Part shown: positions 14,914 through 21,439 of the stretch, piece after piece
Numbering within the stretch: the first letter of the stretch is position 1
How the letters are laid out: every line of letters begins with the position of its first letter
From: JBBSWA01 sp038046485
GTDB taxonomy: Archaea; Nanobdellota; Nanobdellia; Woesearchaeales; SM23-78
NCBI GenBank assembly: GCA_038046485.1
Contig: JBBSWA010000065.1
Coordinates: forward strand, 1 to 26,195
Length of the DNA stretch: 26,195 bases
Direction of reading: 5' to 3'
Made by a program: the position numbers and the translations under genes
The notes under the pieces: model-generated
The model's input: the letters and a program-made list of their open reading frames with translations, nothing else
Told to the model about the DNA's origin: nothing
Databases searched by the model: none

Positions 14914-15444
14914 TTAATTGTAGCTAGAGTAAGGATAGCTAGAGTATGGACTGTTCTTCCACGCAATAATGCGCGTTCGAGCTACATCATACTGACCTTC
15001 ATAGCTGTAACGTCCGCCCCTATTCTGCATGTCAATTTGTTTTACAAATCCAGGCCGGTAAGGCATGTTTGACTTAGACAATTGAGGCGTTGTGGGCATG
15101 TAAGCTGCCGTTGTTCCATACATGGAATTTTGAGGACGCATCGCTTCAGTAGCAAGTGCGTAAGTCGTCAAGGTTCCTCGACTATACATGAAGCCAACCA
15201 AACCATTTCCGGTTGCCCCATACTGATCTGGAACGAGCAAACTCTTATCAAAATCTGTCATGGTAACTAAGCCAGGGCCTTCTTGAGTTCCCATTAGCTT
15301 TTCCACTTGCGTGTTCATCATATACACGTCACCTGGAACACCAAAACCGTTCTTTGCGTAATCTTTGATCTGACTAAAGCCGTTTAACGCTGAAACTAAG
15401 GAAAGCGATAAGGCCAACCCTAAAAAGATACTCCATGCTTTCAT
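14914..15444 (-). CDS. Secreted protein of a local paralogous family (member 3)
   Basis: 176 residues: signal peptide MKAWSIFLGLALSLSLVSA then LNGFSQIKDYAKNGFGVPGDV. The DYxKNGxxVPGxV and GPxLVT blocks are shared with member 2. The tail is rich in Tyr, Ser and Pro (NSPYSSYPYSSYN), suggesting an exposed surface segment. A YEGQYDVARTRIIAW block takes the place of the YGxxxQYIK block. Start at 15444 is set by GAGGTGG 8-9 nt upstream; a longer frame reaches 15459. Its own promoter (TATA CTTTATAAC near 15497-15505). Function unknown. Confidence 0.72.
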   Translation of the reverse strand: MKAWSIFLGLALSLSLVSALNGFSQIKDYAKNGFGVPGDVYMMNTQVEKLMGTQEGPGLVTMTDFDKSLLVPDQYGATGNGLVGFMYSRGTLTTYALATEAMRPQNSMYGTTAAYMPTTPQLSKSNMPYRPGFVKQIDMQNRGGRYSYEGQYDVARTRIIAWKNSPYSSYPYSSYN

Positions 15445-15494
15445 TATAAACCACCTCAAGGTATTTTAATCTATGGACGAGTAAATCCTACCTA

Positions 15495-15511
15495 GTTATA
15501 AAGCTTACGAT
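15495..15511 (-). promoter_or_regulatory. Promoter of secreted protein 3
   Basis: Minus-strand ATCGTAAGCTTTATAAC: the shared ATCGTWAR element followed by TATA, about 55 nt before the ATG, leaving a leader of about 30 nt with a ribosome site. Confidence 0.6.
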
Positions 15512-15520
15512 CAAACTGCT

Positions 15521-15871
15521 TTATTTAACACGCCCAGGCTGCCAAGGCACAATGACTTGCCGATCAATTCCATACACGGATGTGTATGCTGTACGATCAT
15601 AGCGCTTATGAATATTTAAAGGTTTAACCAAGCGAAGACCAAAGGGATCATACACCCTACCCATTGTTCTTACGGCCGTTGTATCCTGCTTAGATCTTTG
15701 AGCTTCATGCCAGGCTTGCAATACAGAATAAGGCAAAGACACTGCATTTTGATCTATCCTTGGACCATACACTAAAACGCCGGATGCATCTTGAACCCAG
15801 TGATCTTGAGGGTAGGCACACACTACGGCTGTGAACAACAAAAACACTCCAATTAATAGTAGCTTTTTCAT
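15521..15871 (-). CDS. Secreted protein of a local paralogous family (member 4)
   Basis: 116 residues: signal peptide MKKLLLIGVFLLFTAVVCA, mature chain from YPQDHWVQDASG. Near the C-terminus KPLNIHKRYDRTAYTSVYGIDRQVI carries a version of the NPL…YG(I/L)xxQxI block of members 1 and 2, so it is a more divergent relative. Ribosome site GGGAGGTC 6-7 nt before the ATG. The promoter upstream has the same ATCGT element as members 2 and 3. No known family. Confidence 0.7.
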   Translation of the reverse strand: MKKLLLIGVFLLFTAVVCAYPQDHWVQDASGVLVYGPRIDQNAVSLPYSVLQAWHEAQRSKQDTTAVRTMGRVYDPFGLRLVKPLNIHKRYDRTAYTSVYGIDRQVIVPWQPGRVK

Positions 15872-15911
15872 ACTAAGACCTCCCCACCTCTACTAAGGAC
15901 GATGTCCAACT

Positions 15912-15943
15912 AGTAGTTAAACTTTACGATAAGTTATATAAAG
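15912..15943. promoter_or_regulatory. Divergent promoter region: secreted protein 4 (-) and tRNA-Ile (+)
   Basis: On the minus strand ATCGTAAAGTTTAACTA (15914-15930) matches the promoter motif of the sister genes. On the plus strand GTTATATAAAGC (15933-15944) lies about 27 nt before the tRNA-Ile gene. The TATATAA box is near-symmetric and could also work on the minus strand. Confidence 0.5.
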
Positions 15944-15966
15944 CAAGAGGCACCTAAACACGACGT

Positions 15967-16071
15967 GGGCCCATAGCTTAGCCTGGCTGGAGCACCGGTC
16001 TTATATGGCCTTGTTCCATAACATAGACTTAAGTTAGCCGGGGGTCCCGAGTTCAATTCTCGGTGGGCCCA
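15967..16071 (+). tRNA. tRNA-Ile(UAU) with intron
   Basis: Acceptor GGGCCCA/TGGGCCC plus A73; D arm GCTTAGCCTGGCTGGAGC; anticodon stem CCGGT/GCCGG; loop CTTATA..A interrupted at 37/38 by a 30-nt intron (16006-16035). The spliced loop CTTATAA gives anticodon UAU, reading AUA. T arm CCGAG-TTCAATT-CTCGG. Most archaea read AUA with a CAU tRNA modified to agmatidine; a gene-encoded UAU is the exception, known from a few lineages such as Nanoarchaeum. The TATA is about 27 nt upstream. No encoded CCA. Confidence 0.88.
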
Positions 16072-16108
16072 CTTTTTTATTGAGGTTTTAAAAATAAAAG
16101 GCGAACAG

Positions 16109-16274
16109 TGTCAAATTAAGTGGGAAAAATTAATCCTTGACAGAACGAACACTCAGCACTGCAGTGCTGGTGCACGGATTCTTTGTGAATCCGTTGTGGT
16201 GGCAGAAGGGGGCTAAGTTGCCCGAGAAGCCATTCGGAGACACACGACCCTAAAACCAATACCTCCAATTTGAC
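16109..16274 (+). ncRNA. Possible non-coding RNA between tRNA-Ile and an orphan gene
   Basis: A 241-nt gap without a credible reading frame. TTTTAAAAATAAAAGG (about 16086-16101) could be a TATA box with a start near 16110. GTCAAATT (16109-16116) and AATTTGAC (16267-16274) are exact inverted copies and could close the molecule. Inside are a perfect 16-bp palindrome CAGCACTGCAGTGCTG, the hairpin CGGATTC-TTTGT-GAATCCG, and CCGA…TCGG. It is more G/C-rich than other gaps. It does not fit tRNA, 5S, SRP or RNase P signatures that I can recognise. Speculative. Confidence 0.35.
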
Positions 16275-16312
16275 TTTACCAAGCCGAACACATACGCTAA
16301 AGAGTTTACGAG

Positions 16313-16876
16313 TTATAAATAACGACTGGCTACAGGAACATTGGGATCTTCTTCCGCTTTTTCTGGACCGTTTCCATTTATAGAAATAGTTCCAATCAAT
16401 AGATAACCTGGACCTGTCAACTGAATGGTCCTACCCCAGAGGCCGTTGCGTGTCCTTGGATTGAGTGGACGCGGCCCTGGATCACAATTCAAGTATACCT
16501 TTGAAGCCTTAGGCACAGCTGCACATACCCTTCGACAAACTTCCTCCACACCCATGAGTAAAGCTAGATAATGAGCCAAGTCTTCTAACGATGAAGAAGG
16601 CACATTTGAGGTTAATGCTTGGACTCCTTTTGCAAAAAAATTATCGCCTTGAAAAAATTGTTTAAAGGCTTCCCCAGGATCGCGCTCCATTTCTTTATAT
16701 CCTCTTCGAGGCACATGAAACTCTTCAGTCACCGCTCCAAAGAGGTATAAACGATCTAAACCTTGTCCAGCCCCGTTTGGTAAGAGTGCCGTAGCGTTTC
16801 CGGGGTTGGTTATACCCATGTATAAACCTGTAATTCCTCCTAAAGGAGGAAGCTGAGTGACTGGTCTTAAGATCAT
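16313..16876 (-). CDS. Hypothetical protein
   Basis: 187 residues, unrecognised, with no signal or membrane span. Notable segments: LPPLGGITGLYMGITNPGNATALLPNGAGQ (glycine-rich), a central helical part LEDLAHYLALLMGVEEVCRRVC, and an Arg/Pro stretch PGPRPLNPRTRNG. I start at the ATG at 16876 because a good TATA (GCTTTAAATATCC, about 16900-16912) lies about 30 nt upstream; the frame is open further to 16975. Function unknown. Confidence 0.6.
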   Translation of the reverse strand: MILRPVTQLPPLGGITGLYMGITNPGNATALLPNGAGQGLDRLYLFGAVTEEFHVPRRGYKEMERDPGEAFKQFFQGDNFFAKGVQALTSNVPSSSLEDLAHYLALLMGVEEVCRRVCAAVPKASKVYLNCDPGPRPLNPRTRNGLWGRTIQLTGPGYLLIGTISINGNGPEKAEEDPNVPVASRYL

Positions 16877-16985
16877 ATCTGAAGAGAATTTTAGAGGATA
16901 TTTAAAGCTTTCTAGCTTTATTACTTTTAAGTAGTCTATTTTATAGTTTCGACGAATGAACAATCCCTGGCCCACTGGGCTTTAC

Positions 16986-17165
16986 CGCTCTAGAGGCTCT
17001 GTAGAAAGTCTTCTCGCTTCGCTCGAGTAGCAGCTGTTCGCAGCTTAATGTTATAGTTCAAGGTCGACATTCCCCGGATGGACACCCCCTTGTCGACAAC
17101 TTGTACTCCAAAAAGACTGCTCACCTGAAGCTGCTACTGCGACTTTCTACAGAGCCCGCTCTAGA
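16986..17165. repeat. 9-bp target-site duplication bounding the MITE-like element
   Basis: CGCTCTAGA occurs at 16986-16994 and 17157-17165, directly abutting the terminal inverted repeats. Confidence 0.8.
16995..17156. mobile_element. 162-bp MITE-like element
   Basis: Perfect 16-bp terminal inverted repeats GGCTCTGTAGAAAGTC and GACTTTCTACAGAGCC (16995-17010, 17141-17156), flanked by the 9-bp direct repeat CGCTCTAGA. No coding capacity. Inside are further inverted segments (AGTAGCAGCT/AGCTGCTACT; GTCGACA/TGTCGAC), so the whole unit can fold into a long imperfect hairpin. The ends resemble IS6-type tips, but family assignment is tentative. It sits 5-14 nt upstream of the tRNA-Glu TATA box. Confidence 0.85.
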
Positions 17166-17204
17166 GGAATGTTTATAAACAAAACCCAGTCTCAATCCAT
17201 GAAT

Positions 17205-17309
17205 GCCCCGGTAGTGTAGTCCGGAAATGGCTGTTTGAATACACCATTAGACAACCAAGCACGCCACCCTTTCGAGGTGATGACCCGGGTTCGAATCCCG
17301 GCCGGGGCA
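17205..17309 (+). tRNA. tRNA-Glu(UUC) with D-loop intron; att site at 3' end
   Basis: Acceptor GCCCCGG/CCGGGGC plus A73; T arm CCGGG-TTCGAAT-CCCGG; anticodon arm CCACC-CTTTCGA-GGTGA (27-43 not paired), anticodon UUC. A 30-nt insertion (about 17225-17254) in the D loop, after TCCGG, contains ATGG/CCAT arms that could form the splice helix; removing it gives the normal GTGTAGTCCGGCCAAGCAC arm. TATA GTTTATAAAC (17170-17179) is about 28 nt upstream. The last 13 bases and 3 beyond are repeated at 20285-20300, marking it as an integration target. Confidence 0.85.
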
Positions 17310-17312
17310 CTT
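17297..17312. repeat. attL-like repeat (tRNA-Glu 3' end)
   Basis: CCCGGCCGGGGCACTT, identical to 20285-20300. Confidence 0.8.
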
Positions 17313-17315
17313 ATT

Positions 17316-17546
17316 TTAAATCTTCTTTCTTAACTCTTCGTACTCTTCCCGACCGATTTTCGACTGTTTTAAGATTTCATTGAGTAGACTAACGCCGATT
17401 TCTTCACCCGCATGAACTGGAACAACGGTTCTTCTTCCATCGCCATGACGAAAGCGCACATGACTCCCTTTTCCGTAGATTTTCTCAAACCCCAATTTTT
17501 CTAGAATTTTACATAATTTTTTACCAGAAATAGGAACTAGTCTCAT
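17316..17546 (-). CDS. hicA: HicA-type mRNA interferase toxin
   Basis: 76 residues, HicA/YcfA family: ISGKKLCKILEKLGFEKIYGKGSHVRF with the catalytic His29 in GSH, then VPVHAGEEIGVSLLNEILKQ. HicA is a small dsRBD-fold RNase that cleaves mRNA when free of HicB. The gene overlaps hicB by 4 nt; the antitoxin comes first. Its stop lies 4 nt beyond the tRNA-Glu att repeat, so it is the first gene inside the putative integrated element. Confidence 0.93.
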   Translation of the reverse strand: MRLVPISGKKLCKILEKLGFEKIYGKGSHVRFRHGDGRRTVVPVHAGEEIGVSLLNEILKQSKIGREEYEELRKKI

Positions 17547-17767
17547 ACTCTGACTTCAACCTGCTGAACCCCTATAAACTTCAACGGTGTAATCTCCTCT
17601 TGATCCCCTTCCAAGCAGACTTCAATCGCTTCTTTGATCCGCTCTAAGACTTGCGCAATGGTCTTACCTTGCGTATGACAACCTGGAATATCAGGAACTG
17701 TCGCTACATACCAGCCATCCTCGCCTTGCTCGATTAGGGTTGTGAAATTCATAACCTTCTTTTTCAT
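17543..17767 (-). CDS. hicB: HicB-type antitoxin
   Basis: 74 residues: NFTTLIEQGEDGWYVATVPDIPGCHTQGKT and the helical segment AQVLERIKEAIEVCLEG match HicB. No C-terminal DNA-binding extension is present, so autorepression would need another factor. TATA GTTTATATAGG (about 17793-17803) lies about 30 nt upstream. The ATG at 17767 or MNFT (17752) may be used. Confidence 0.92.
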   Translation of the reverse strand: MKKKVMNFTTLIEQGEDGWYVATVPDIPGCHTQGKTIAQVLERIKEAIEVCLEGDQEEITPLKFIGVQQVEVRV

Positions 17768-17851
17768 ACAGCATAGAAAGATAAATCCCTATATAAACGT
17801 GTCGGCCATCCAATCTATGAAAACCCTCCATTTTAACCATTGAACGCTAAT

Positions 17852-17866
17852 TGCCCGGCCGGGCAT
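17852..17866. repeat. Third, imperfect att-like site (palindromic)
   Basis: TGCCCGGCCGGGCA is a perfect 14-bp palindrome; it equals the attR core with one G missing, and the following …TTCTTATTTT resembles the bases after attL. It separates hicAB from the rest of the element. Confidence 0.5.
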
Positions 17867-17922
17867 TCTTATTTTTTGTCTTCCTTTTTGATAATTTTTT
17901 CTCCGTAAAACAAAACTATAGC

Positions 17923-17962
17923 CAGTGACGTAAATATTTAGACAATCTTGTTTACGTCACTG
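17923..17962. repeat. 12-bp perfect inverted repeat (hairpin 1)
   Basis: CAGTGACGTAAA and TTTACGTCACTG with a 16-nt loop, located between the ygjP-like stop and the hicB promoter. Confidence 0.75.
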
Positions 17963-17964
17963 CA

Positions 17965-18012
17965 TATAGGGAATGGCAACAATCTGTATAAAAACTATTG
18001 TCATTCCCTATA
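17965..18012. repeat. Long inverted repeat (hairpin 2)
   Basis: TATAGGGAATG…AACAAT pairs with ATTGT…CATTCCCTATA: about 16 paired bases with a two-base bulge, two nt after hairpin 1. Could terminate the ygjP operon or serve as a recombination/replication structure. Confidence 0.7.
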
Positions 18013-18027
18013 GTTCTTAACGCCACC

Positions 18028-18756
18028 TTAGAACCTACAATCACCCCCATTTTCCCTTAACCACTGCTGTTTCTTCTGGTAATTCGGCATGGCCTTCTCC
18101 ACCAAAGCCCAAAAACGATCTGAATGATTATGCTCTATGAGATGAGCTAACTCATGGATACATACATATTCCAATACATCGTCCGGCGCAAACAAAAGCC
18201 TCGTGGAAATATTGATATTACCCTTATTTGAGCAACTACCCCAGCAAGACTGTAAATGCTTGAAGAAAATCTTATTCACTGGCTGACTCAGATGCTGCTT
18301 GTTGAGCTGATGAATCTTTTCCTTCAGCTTCGGAAGACGCTTACGCGCCACGCACCGACTCAGCAGCGTTGAGATATGCTTGTTCTGCTTTTCTTTTGAT
18401 AGATTCGACGAAATCACCAGATAAATCATGTCTTTTGTGATTCTAGCTGAACTGCTCTGCTTATCCCTAAACTCAACCCGCAATTTGTACTCATCCTCTC
18501 CTACCTTCAAAACGTCCCCATCCTTGTACTCCTTCTGAGGCTTCTGCTGAAACTTGTCCTGATTTTCCTCCAAGGTTTGCCTAGCCCATGCTTTCATCTT
18601 CAACAGTTCCCTAAACTGCTCCTCCCGACTCAAACTCAACGGAATCCGGATATGAACAGCCGTCTTCCCAATCGAAGCTCTAGGTTCAGCACGATCCTCA
18701 TACAGAATTTTCACCAAAAACTTTCTCCCATTTACTTCCAAAAACTCCTGCCTCAT
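18028..18756 (-). CDS. YgjP-type (DUF45) metal-dependent hydrolase
   Basis: 242 residues. WGSCSNKGNIN (172-182) and the zinc motif HELAHLIEHNH (His201, His205, His211) followed by FW are the YgjP/DUF45 signature. The fold is a gluzincin-like metalloprotease; activity of the family is not well defined. Members are often found near restriction-modification genes, but none is seen here. Its start lies 4 nt after the stop of the RQC-like gene, so they form an operon. Confidence 0.92.
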   Translation of the reverse strand: MRQEFLEVNGRKFLVKILYEDRAEPRASIGKTAVHIRIPLSLSREEQFRELLKMKAWARQTLEENQDKFQQKPQKEYKDGDVLKVGEDEYKLRVEFRDKQSSSARITKDMIYLVISSNLSKEKQNKHISTLLSRCVARKRLPKLKEKIHQLNKQHLSQPVNKIFFKHLQSCWGSCSNKGNINISTRLLFAPDDVLEYVCIHELAHLIEHNHSDRFWALVEKAMPNYQKKQQWLRENGGDCRF

Positions 18757-18760
18757 AGCA

Positions 18761-19507
18761 TCACTCCGAACGGACCTCCTCCTTCACCTTCAACTTAGCC
18801 ACCAAGACAACTGTTTCCTTCAAGACACGAATCTTCTCCAAAAGCTCCTCCGGCACCAATGCTTCCACCTTATCCTTCGGATACAAAACTCTTTCCACCT
18901 TCTTACAAAACAAATCCATATTTTCCGTATGAATATTGGAAAACTGGTTGTCCGTCATCGCTTTCTTAATCTGCTCCTTCAACTCCCCCTCCTTCTTTAT
19001 CAGTTTCGAGAGTTCCACCTTCACCTGATAATACTCATCCAACACTTCCTTATCCAGAATAGGAACGTCTCCTCCACTCGTAAACTCGGCTGAATATACT
19101 TTAGGTAACGTCATATCAATAAGCAAGTGCTGATCCAACGTCTGCCGACCCTTATCCGTCAAACCCAAGACATTCACCTCAAACATCGTCCCCACCTGCA
19201 AAACTTCCAAGTAACCAGCATCTATCAACTGCTGAACCAGTCCATCAACTTGCTCCTCGGAAAAAACACTCAAACAACCATACACCTCCTTAGCCTCAGA
19301 CGCCGCACGGGCCACATACTTACTCTTACTGCCCTTCAACACCTTCGACAACGTACCCTTCCCATACTGCGTCTTCAAACCTGCCACCAAACCTAAGATA
19401 GTCCAAGCCACCTCAGACGCATTATGAACATCCACCATGTCTGATATAAGATTCAGCATCCGTATTAATGTTTTGTCCTGAAAACAAAACACCAGCCCCT
19501 TCTTCAA
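18761..19507 (-). CDS. Stand-alone RQC-like winged-helix protein
   Basis: 248 residues. The region about 35-130 resembles the RQC domain of RecQ helicases: KVLKGSKSKYV…EVYGCLSVFSEEQVDGLVQQLIDAGYLEV…LGLTDKGRQTL. The rest is a coiled coil (VKVELSKLIKKEGELKEQIKKA) with a helical tail. No helicase motifs are present, so it is either a RecQ C-terminal remnant or a dedicated DNA-binding protein. Start uncertain: the frame opens with TTG at 19507; the first ATG is at 19459. Operon with the YgjP-like gene. Domain call is from pattern only. Confidence 0.6.
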   Translation of the reverse strand: MKKGLVFCFQDKTLIRMLNLISDMVDVHNASEVAWTILGLVAGLKTQYGKGTLSKVLKGSKSKYVARAASEAKEVYGCLSVFSEEQVDGLVQQLIDAGYLEVLQVGTMFEVNVLGLTDKGRQTLDQHLLIDMTLPKVYSAEFTSGGDVPILDKEVLDEYYQVKVELSKLIKKEGELKEQIKKAMTDNQFSNIHTENMDLFCKKVERVLYPKDKVEALVPEELLEKIRVLKETVVLVAKLKVKEEVRSE

Positions 19508-19537
19508 GATAAGATGATAGACGACAAAAGACTAAGA

Positions 19538-19801
19538 TTATCCTATCCCAGTTAACTTCTCGATCTCGGCTTTCTTATGCGAATTCAGATAAACATCCAA
19601 GCCATGCCCTGTGGGCTTGCGCAAGATCAAGCCTTCTGCGAAGAGCTCCTCAACCGCTTTATTCACCTCTTTTGACCCCCGCAGATTTTTTGGGAAACCC
19701 TTACGAATATTCTCGATCGGCGTATGCTTCTTATTCCAACACTTATGCCTAACCAAGTACTTTAAGATAGCTTTCTTAGCCAGATCATACTGACCCATCA
19801 T
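19538..19801 (-). CDS. Small winged-helix protein
   Basis: About 87 residues: an N-terminal wHTH pattern (LAKKAILKYLVRHK…IENIRKGF…KEVNKAVEELFAEGLILRKPTGHGLDVYLNSH). Probably a DNA-binding regulator of the element. The start at 19801 or 19798 is chosen because TTTATATT (about 19821-19828) would be its TATA; the frame is open to an ATG at 19831. Divergent from the plus-strand wHTH gene. Confidence 0.65.
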   Translation of the reverse strand: MMGQYDLAKKAILKYLVRHKCWNKKHTPIENIRKGFPKNLRGSKEVNKAVEELFAEGLILRKPTGHGLDVYLNSHKKAEIEKLTGIG

Positions 19802-19898
19802 GCCCAGTAAAGACCACTCCAATATAAACATTGTTATTTTAGTATAATATCATATGAAAATGAGAAAGATTTATATACTTACTTACTTACTCACTACC

Positions 19899-20267
19899 AT
19901 GAAAGAAGACCCAAGCGTGTTTATCGAATATTTCGGCGACTATCCCTTAATGAGGGTACTCAACTTCCTCCTAACCTACAGCGACTACGACTACAGCATG
20001 ACTGAAATCGCCAAAAACTCAAACGTAGGATGGTCTACTTTCAACGAACTATGGCCCGGCCTCAACCAACGAAGCATCGTGACCCACACTCGCAAAGTAG
20101 GTAACGCCAAACTCTACAAACTCAACACAGGAAACCCCTGGGTAAAAAACCTCATCCAACTCGACAACCAAATCACCAAAACAGAAACCGATAAACTATT
20201 CAATCACAAGACTCCCACTAAACCCAAAAAGGAGTCAAGCAAGATCCAAAAAGTTCTTCAAAATTGA
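19899..20267 (+). CDS. Archaeal winged helix-turn-helix protein
   Basis: 122 residues of a wHTH family common in archaea and their mobile elements: FIEYFGDYPLMRVLNFLLTY, then YSMTEIAKNSNVGWSTFNELW (recognition helix region), THTRKVGNAKLYKLNTGNP in the wing, and a Lys-rich tail. TATA GATTTATATACT (about 19868-19879) lies about 25 nt upstream of the ATG at 19899 and inside a longer frame from 19854, so the shorter start is preferred. It ends 17 nt before the attR repeat. Confidence 0.82.
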   Translation: MKEDPSVFIEYFGDYPLMRVLNFLLTYSDYDYSMTEIAKNSNVGWSTFNELWPGLNQRSIVTHTRKVGNAKLYKLNTGNPWVKNLIQLDNQITKTETDKLFNHKTPTKPKKESSKIQKVLQN

Positions 20268-20284
20268 GACAAGAAGCATAGCTG

Positions 20285-20300
20285 CCCGGCCGGGGCACTT
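20285..20300. repeat. attR-like repeat
   Basis: CCCGGCCGGGGCACTT, exact copy of the tRNA-Glu 3' end (17297-17312); no tRNA accompanies it here. Confidence 0.8.
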
Positions 20301-20857
20301 TATTTAACACCCAACTTAGAAAGCAACTCATCTAATTCTTTTTGGAAAGCCTCTACGGAAGTATTGTTGGTTAAGGTGTGATCACACTTCTTGAGCATGC
20401 CATCAATTTGTGATTCAGACTCTCGAGCTTCGGAGGTTTTGAAATCTTCTACTGTCTTGAAAGCAAAGTCTGCCTCACGGTTCTGGACACGGCTGAAACG
20501 AACCTCGAAATCTGCGAGGATGCCGATGAAGACGACGTCTTTTCCCAGCTCTTGCTGGAGAAGGTCTATTTCTTCATGAGCTCTTGAACCATTTACAATG
20601 TAGTTTTTTCCTTTTACTTTCTCGGCCATCCGCTTGACGTAAGAAATCGTGCCGTATTGCTTGCGAAGAATGGGACCCCAGAGCTGTTGTTTTATCTTTA
20701 GAGTGGGAGCGTCTACTTTAATGCCGAGCTCCTGCGCGACTTCTGCAATGACCGTACTGTATTTAATGGAAGGAAGGTTGTATTTGCTTAATGCATAGTC
20801 TACAAAAGTGTCCTTACCGCAACCACTATGGCCAATGAGAACAAGACAAAGGGACAT
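20300..20857 (-). CDS. P-loop nucleoside/nucleotide kinase-like protein
   Basis: 185 residues. Walker A GHSGCGKDT (9-17) at the N-terminus, then STVIAEVAQELG and YIVNGSRAHEEIDLL, with VVFIGILADFEVRFSRVQNRE: the layout of adenylate-kinase-like or dephospho-CoA-kinase-like AAA_18 proteins of archaea. Exact substrate unknown. The ATG at 20857 is favoured because GTTTTAAATAC (about 20880-20890) lies about 28 nt upstream. Before the element arrived this gene was probably the convergent neighbour of tRNA-Glu. Confidence 0.82.
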   Translation of the reverse strand: MSLCLVLIGHSGCGKDTFVDYALSKYNLPSIKYSTVIAEVAQELGIKVDAPTLKIKQQLWGPILRKQYGTISYVKRMAEKVKGKNYIVNGSRAHEEIDLLQQELGKDVVFIGILADFEVRFSRVQNREADFAFKTVEDFKTSEARESESQIDGMLKKCDHTLTNNTSVEAFQKELDELLSKLGVK

Positions 20858-20891
20858 GATGGATTGTGAACCCACCCCAGTATTTAAAACA

Positions 20892-21439
20892 TTAGGATCT
20901 TAACTTACAGACCTTTTCTACATCTGGGAGATAAGCAAACGGATTGAAACCTTTTTCTACACCTAAACCTTGAACAATAGCCGTGGAGAATCTGACGAAT
21001 TCAAACAGGTCCATTTGCTGAAGCCTGGTGAAATGGTTGAACATTTCAGGAGTAATGCCCTCTACCCAGAATTTCCCTTGCCTTACATCTAACATAGACT
21101 CACAATAGTCATGTAGGAAACTGTTTAAAGAAGATAGAGGTGCTGAATTGCTTCCAGCTGTTAATTTTATTTGTTCTTTTACCTCACTGAGATAAAGCAA
21201 ATCCAACAAACAATAAAACAATCCTGTATCGGAAGCAGCCTTTTGATGATGCCTATAAACTTGTTCAAACCTGTTTGGATCTTCCAACAGACTATCCCAA
21301 ACTTCCACGATTTCAAGAATAGAAGAAGGAAAAAGAGTGATTCTAGAGCTGTTCCGATACTCCAATACACGAGCCAAGCCTTCCTGACGAATCAACGCCA
21401 CAACATGATTCAGAGCAATGTATCTTGAATCATAATCCG
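20892..21439 (-). pseudogene. Hypothetical protein gene, 5' end cut by IS1-family element
   Basis: The frame encodes about 182 residues of native sequence (from DYDSRYIALNHVVALIRQEG to DVEKVCKLRS) and continues upstream into the IS as far as 21563. The residues before DYDS derive from the IS end, so the original N-terminus is lost and no continuation is seen beyond the IS. A TATA-like GAGTATATAAAATC within the IS (about 21464-21477, minus strand) points into the gene and a GTG at 21401 could restart it. Family unknown. Confidence 0.5.
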
